Assembly (NCBI GenBank): GCA_015487825.1
Contig: WFOZ01000837.1
Coordinates: forward strand, 1 to 16,659
Direction of reading: 5' to 3'
From: Planctomycetaceae bacterium
Lineage (GTDB): Bacteria > Planctomycetota > Planctomycetia > Planctomycetales > Planctomycetaceae
Length of the DNA stretch: 16,659 nucleotides
The notes under the pieces were generated by a model, which did not search any database, was not told the DNA's origin, and was given only the letters and a program-made list of their open reading frames with translations. Below, in pieces: positions 15,477 to 16,659 of the stretch (the stretch's first letter is position 1; every line of letters begins with the position of its first letter). Made by a program: the position numbers and the translations under genes.

Positions 15477-16659
15477 ATGAGTCACAATTTTCGAAACAGC
15501 TTTCTGTCAATCATACTTTTTATAACCGTCACTCCGGCGATCACCCTGGCAGATAACTGGGAAGTTGGTCTTTCCCGGTTGGATATCACTCCGACACAGC
15601 CATTACGGCTTTCAGGCTATGGCAACCGCACGAAACCTTCCGAAGGGATAGATACTCCTCTGAACGTCCGCTGCATGGCAATGCGTACCGCAGGAAATAA
15701 CGGAAAAGATCAGGGGTTGATTCATATTCTGCTATCCGTAGACACCATCGGTTTCCCTGCTGAGTTGACAACGGAAATTCTGAAACTTGTCGAGAAAAAG
15801 CATCCGATTTCGCGGGAGCGTTTTGTCATTTGCTGCACGCATTCGCACACAACCCCTCACATTCCAAGAGGGTTAGTGAATCTGTTTTCGATTCCAGTCA
15901 CAAAGACCGAGGATCTCAATCTTGCGGCCTACGCTGATCTTGTTCGTAAGCAATGTGTCGCTGCTGTTGATCAGGCAATTCAAGCACTTCAGCCTGCCCG
16001 TATTTTCAATGCGATTGGGAAAGTTACTTTTGCAGATAATCGCCGAGTGATAAAAAATGGGAAATGGCAAGGCTTCGGTGTCAACCCTGATGGTGTTGTT
16101 GATCACACACTGCCTGTGCTTAAAATTACCAGCCCTGATGGCAAATCAATCCGCGGCCTCATCTTCAATTATGCCTGCCACTGCACAACTTTTGGTGGAG
16201 GATACAATCGCATCAACGGTGACTGGGCTGGTTACGCATCTCGCGAACTGGAAAAAGACCACAAGGGGATTGTAGCCCTCTGTACCATTGGATGTGGAGC
16301 AGATGCCAATCCGCCACGTGATCCGAAAAAAGCGACCGAATATTGCCAGATCGAAGGAGAGGAAATCGCGGACGAAGTTGATGAACTTTTGAAGAAAAAA
16401 TGGACCGAAATCACTGCCCCTTCAACCCCTCACTTCGGTTTCGCCGGGCTTCCGATTGATCGCCCCACGGTTGATGCAATGAAAAAAGCTCTTAAAAGCT
16501 CAAGGCTTCAGATTCGCAATCACGCAAAAACAATGCTCGATATCTATAAGCGAAAAGGACGAATGGCAGAAAGCTATCCGATGCCCATTCATACCTGGCG
16601 ATTCGGCGACCAGTTCACCATGATCTTTCTGGGGGGAGAAGTTTGTGTCGACTATGCAC
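15477..16659 (+). CDS. secreted neutral/alkaline non-lysosomal ceramidase-like protein, 3' end cut by window edge
   Basis: The frame runs from ATG at 15477 to the window edge (394 complete codons). A signal peptide is clear: a hydrophobic core (9-18) and probable cleavage after AITLA at 25. The mature protein begins with the family-typical WEVGLSRLDITP (28-39). The metal-binding motif THSHTTPH is at 121-128, and a second conserved block NYACHCTT (231-238) followed by GDWAGYASREL (248-258) matches the zinc-binding domain of neutral ceramidases. Those enzymes cleave ceramide into sphingosine and fatty acid. At the place where characterised ceramidases have the nucleophile motif NxGDVSPN, this protein has IGCGADANPP (271-280), without that serine. 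Substrate and activity are thus uncertain, and a related amide or ester hydrolase is possible. Secreted paralogues of this family are common in planctomycetes, by my recollection of the family. No operon partner is visible. Confidence 0.85.
   Translation, partial: MSHNFRNSFLSIILFITVTPAITLADNWEVGLSRLDITPTQPLRLSGYGNRTKPSEGIDTPLNVRCMAMRTAGNNGKDQGLIHILLSVDTIGFPAELTTEILKLVEKKHPISRERFVICCTHSHTTPHIPRGLVNLFSIPVTKTEDLNLAAYADLVRKQCVAAVDQAIQALQPARIFNAIGKVTFADNRRVIKNGKWQGFGVNPDGVVDHTLPVLKITSPDGKSIRGLIFNYACHCTTFGGGYNRINGDWAGYASRELEKDHKGIVALCTIGCGADANPPRDPKKATEYCQIEGEEIADEVDELLKKKWTEITAPSTPHFGFAGLPIDRPTVDAMKKALKSSRLQIRNHAKTMLDIYKRKGRMAESYPMPIHTWRFGDQFTMIFLGGEVCVDYA

Overview
The window most likely comes from a planctomycete (Planctomycetota, perhaps near Gimesia or Rubinisphaera). 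The assignment rests on family-level recognition: a secreted neutral-ceramidase-like protein of the kind abundant in that phylum, a large multiheme cytochrome c, a decayed tyrosine recombinase with a planctomycete-style C-terminus, and a gene-sparse middle full of palindromes. It is an inference, since no marker gene fixes the taxon.

Left part (1-8430, all on the minus strand, read right to left): a giant pyruvate:ferredoxin/flavodoxin oxidoreductase (PFOR/NifJ type, 1570 aa) is followed by nuoA, nuoB, nuoC, nuoD and nuoH of respiratory complex I. nuoH is cut by the left window edge. The A-B-C-D reading frames overlap by 10, 19 and 4 bases, and D and H are 34 bases apart, so this looks like one transcription unit. 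No nuoE, nuoF or nuoG lies between nuoD and nuoH. With a PFOR directly upstream, this suggests that 2-oxoacid oxidation may feed complex I through ferredoxin or flavodoxin rather than only NADH.

Middle (8431-10616): a stretch with little coding capacity. It holds a nested inverted-repeat element (8567-8716), a second strong hairpin (8947-9011), and the decayed C-terminus of a tyrosine recombinase (about 9484-9660) lying beside the 3' end of a tRNA-Arg(CCU) gene (minus strand). It also holds a 37-codon reading frame with a very good ribosome binding site that may be the start of an interrupted gene. This looks like the scar of an integrated element.

Right part (10617-16659): a plus-strand exported cytochrome with twelve CXXCH heme-binding motifs and one C-terminal membrane anchor; a convergent minus-strand FAD-dependent glycerol-3-phosphate dehydrogenase (GlpD); a 584-base gap with small hairpins; and a plus-strand secreted neutral/alkaline ceramidase-like protein cut by the right edge.

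The strongest candidates for new biology are the oversized PFOR coupled to a complex I operon without its NADH module, and the membrane-anchored dodecaheme cytochrome. The rest is either ordinary metabolism (glpD) or a decayed mobile region.
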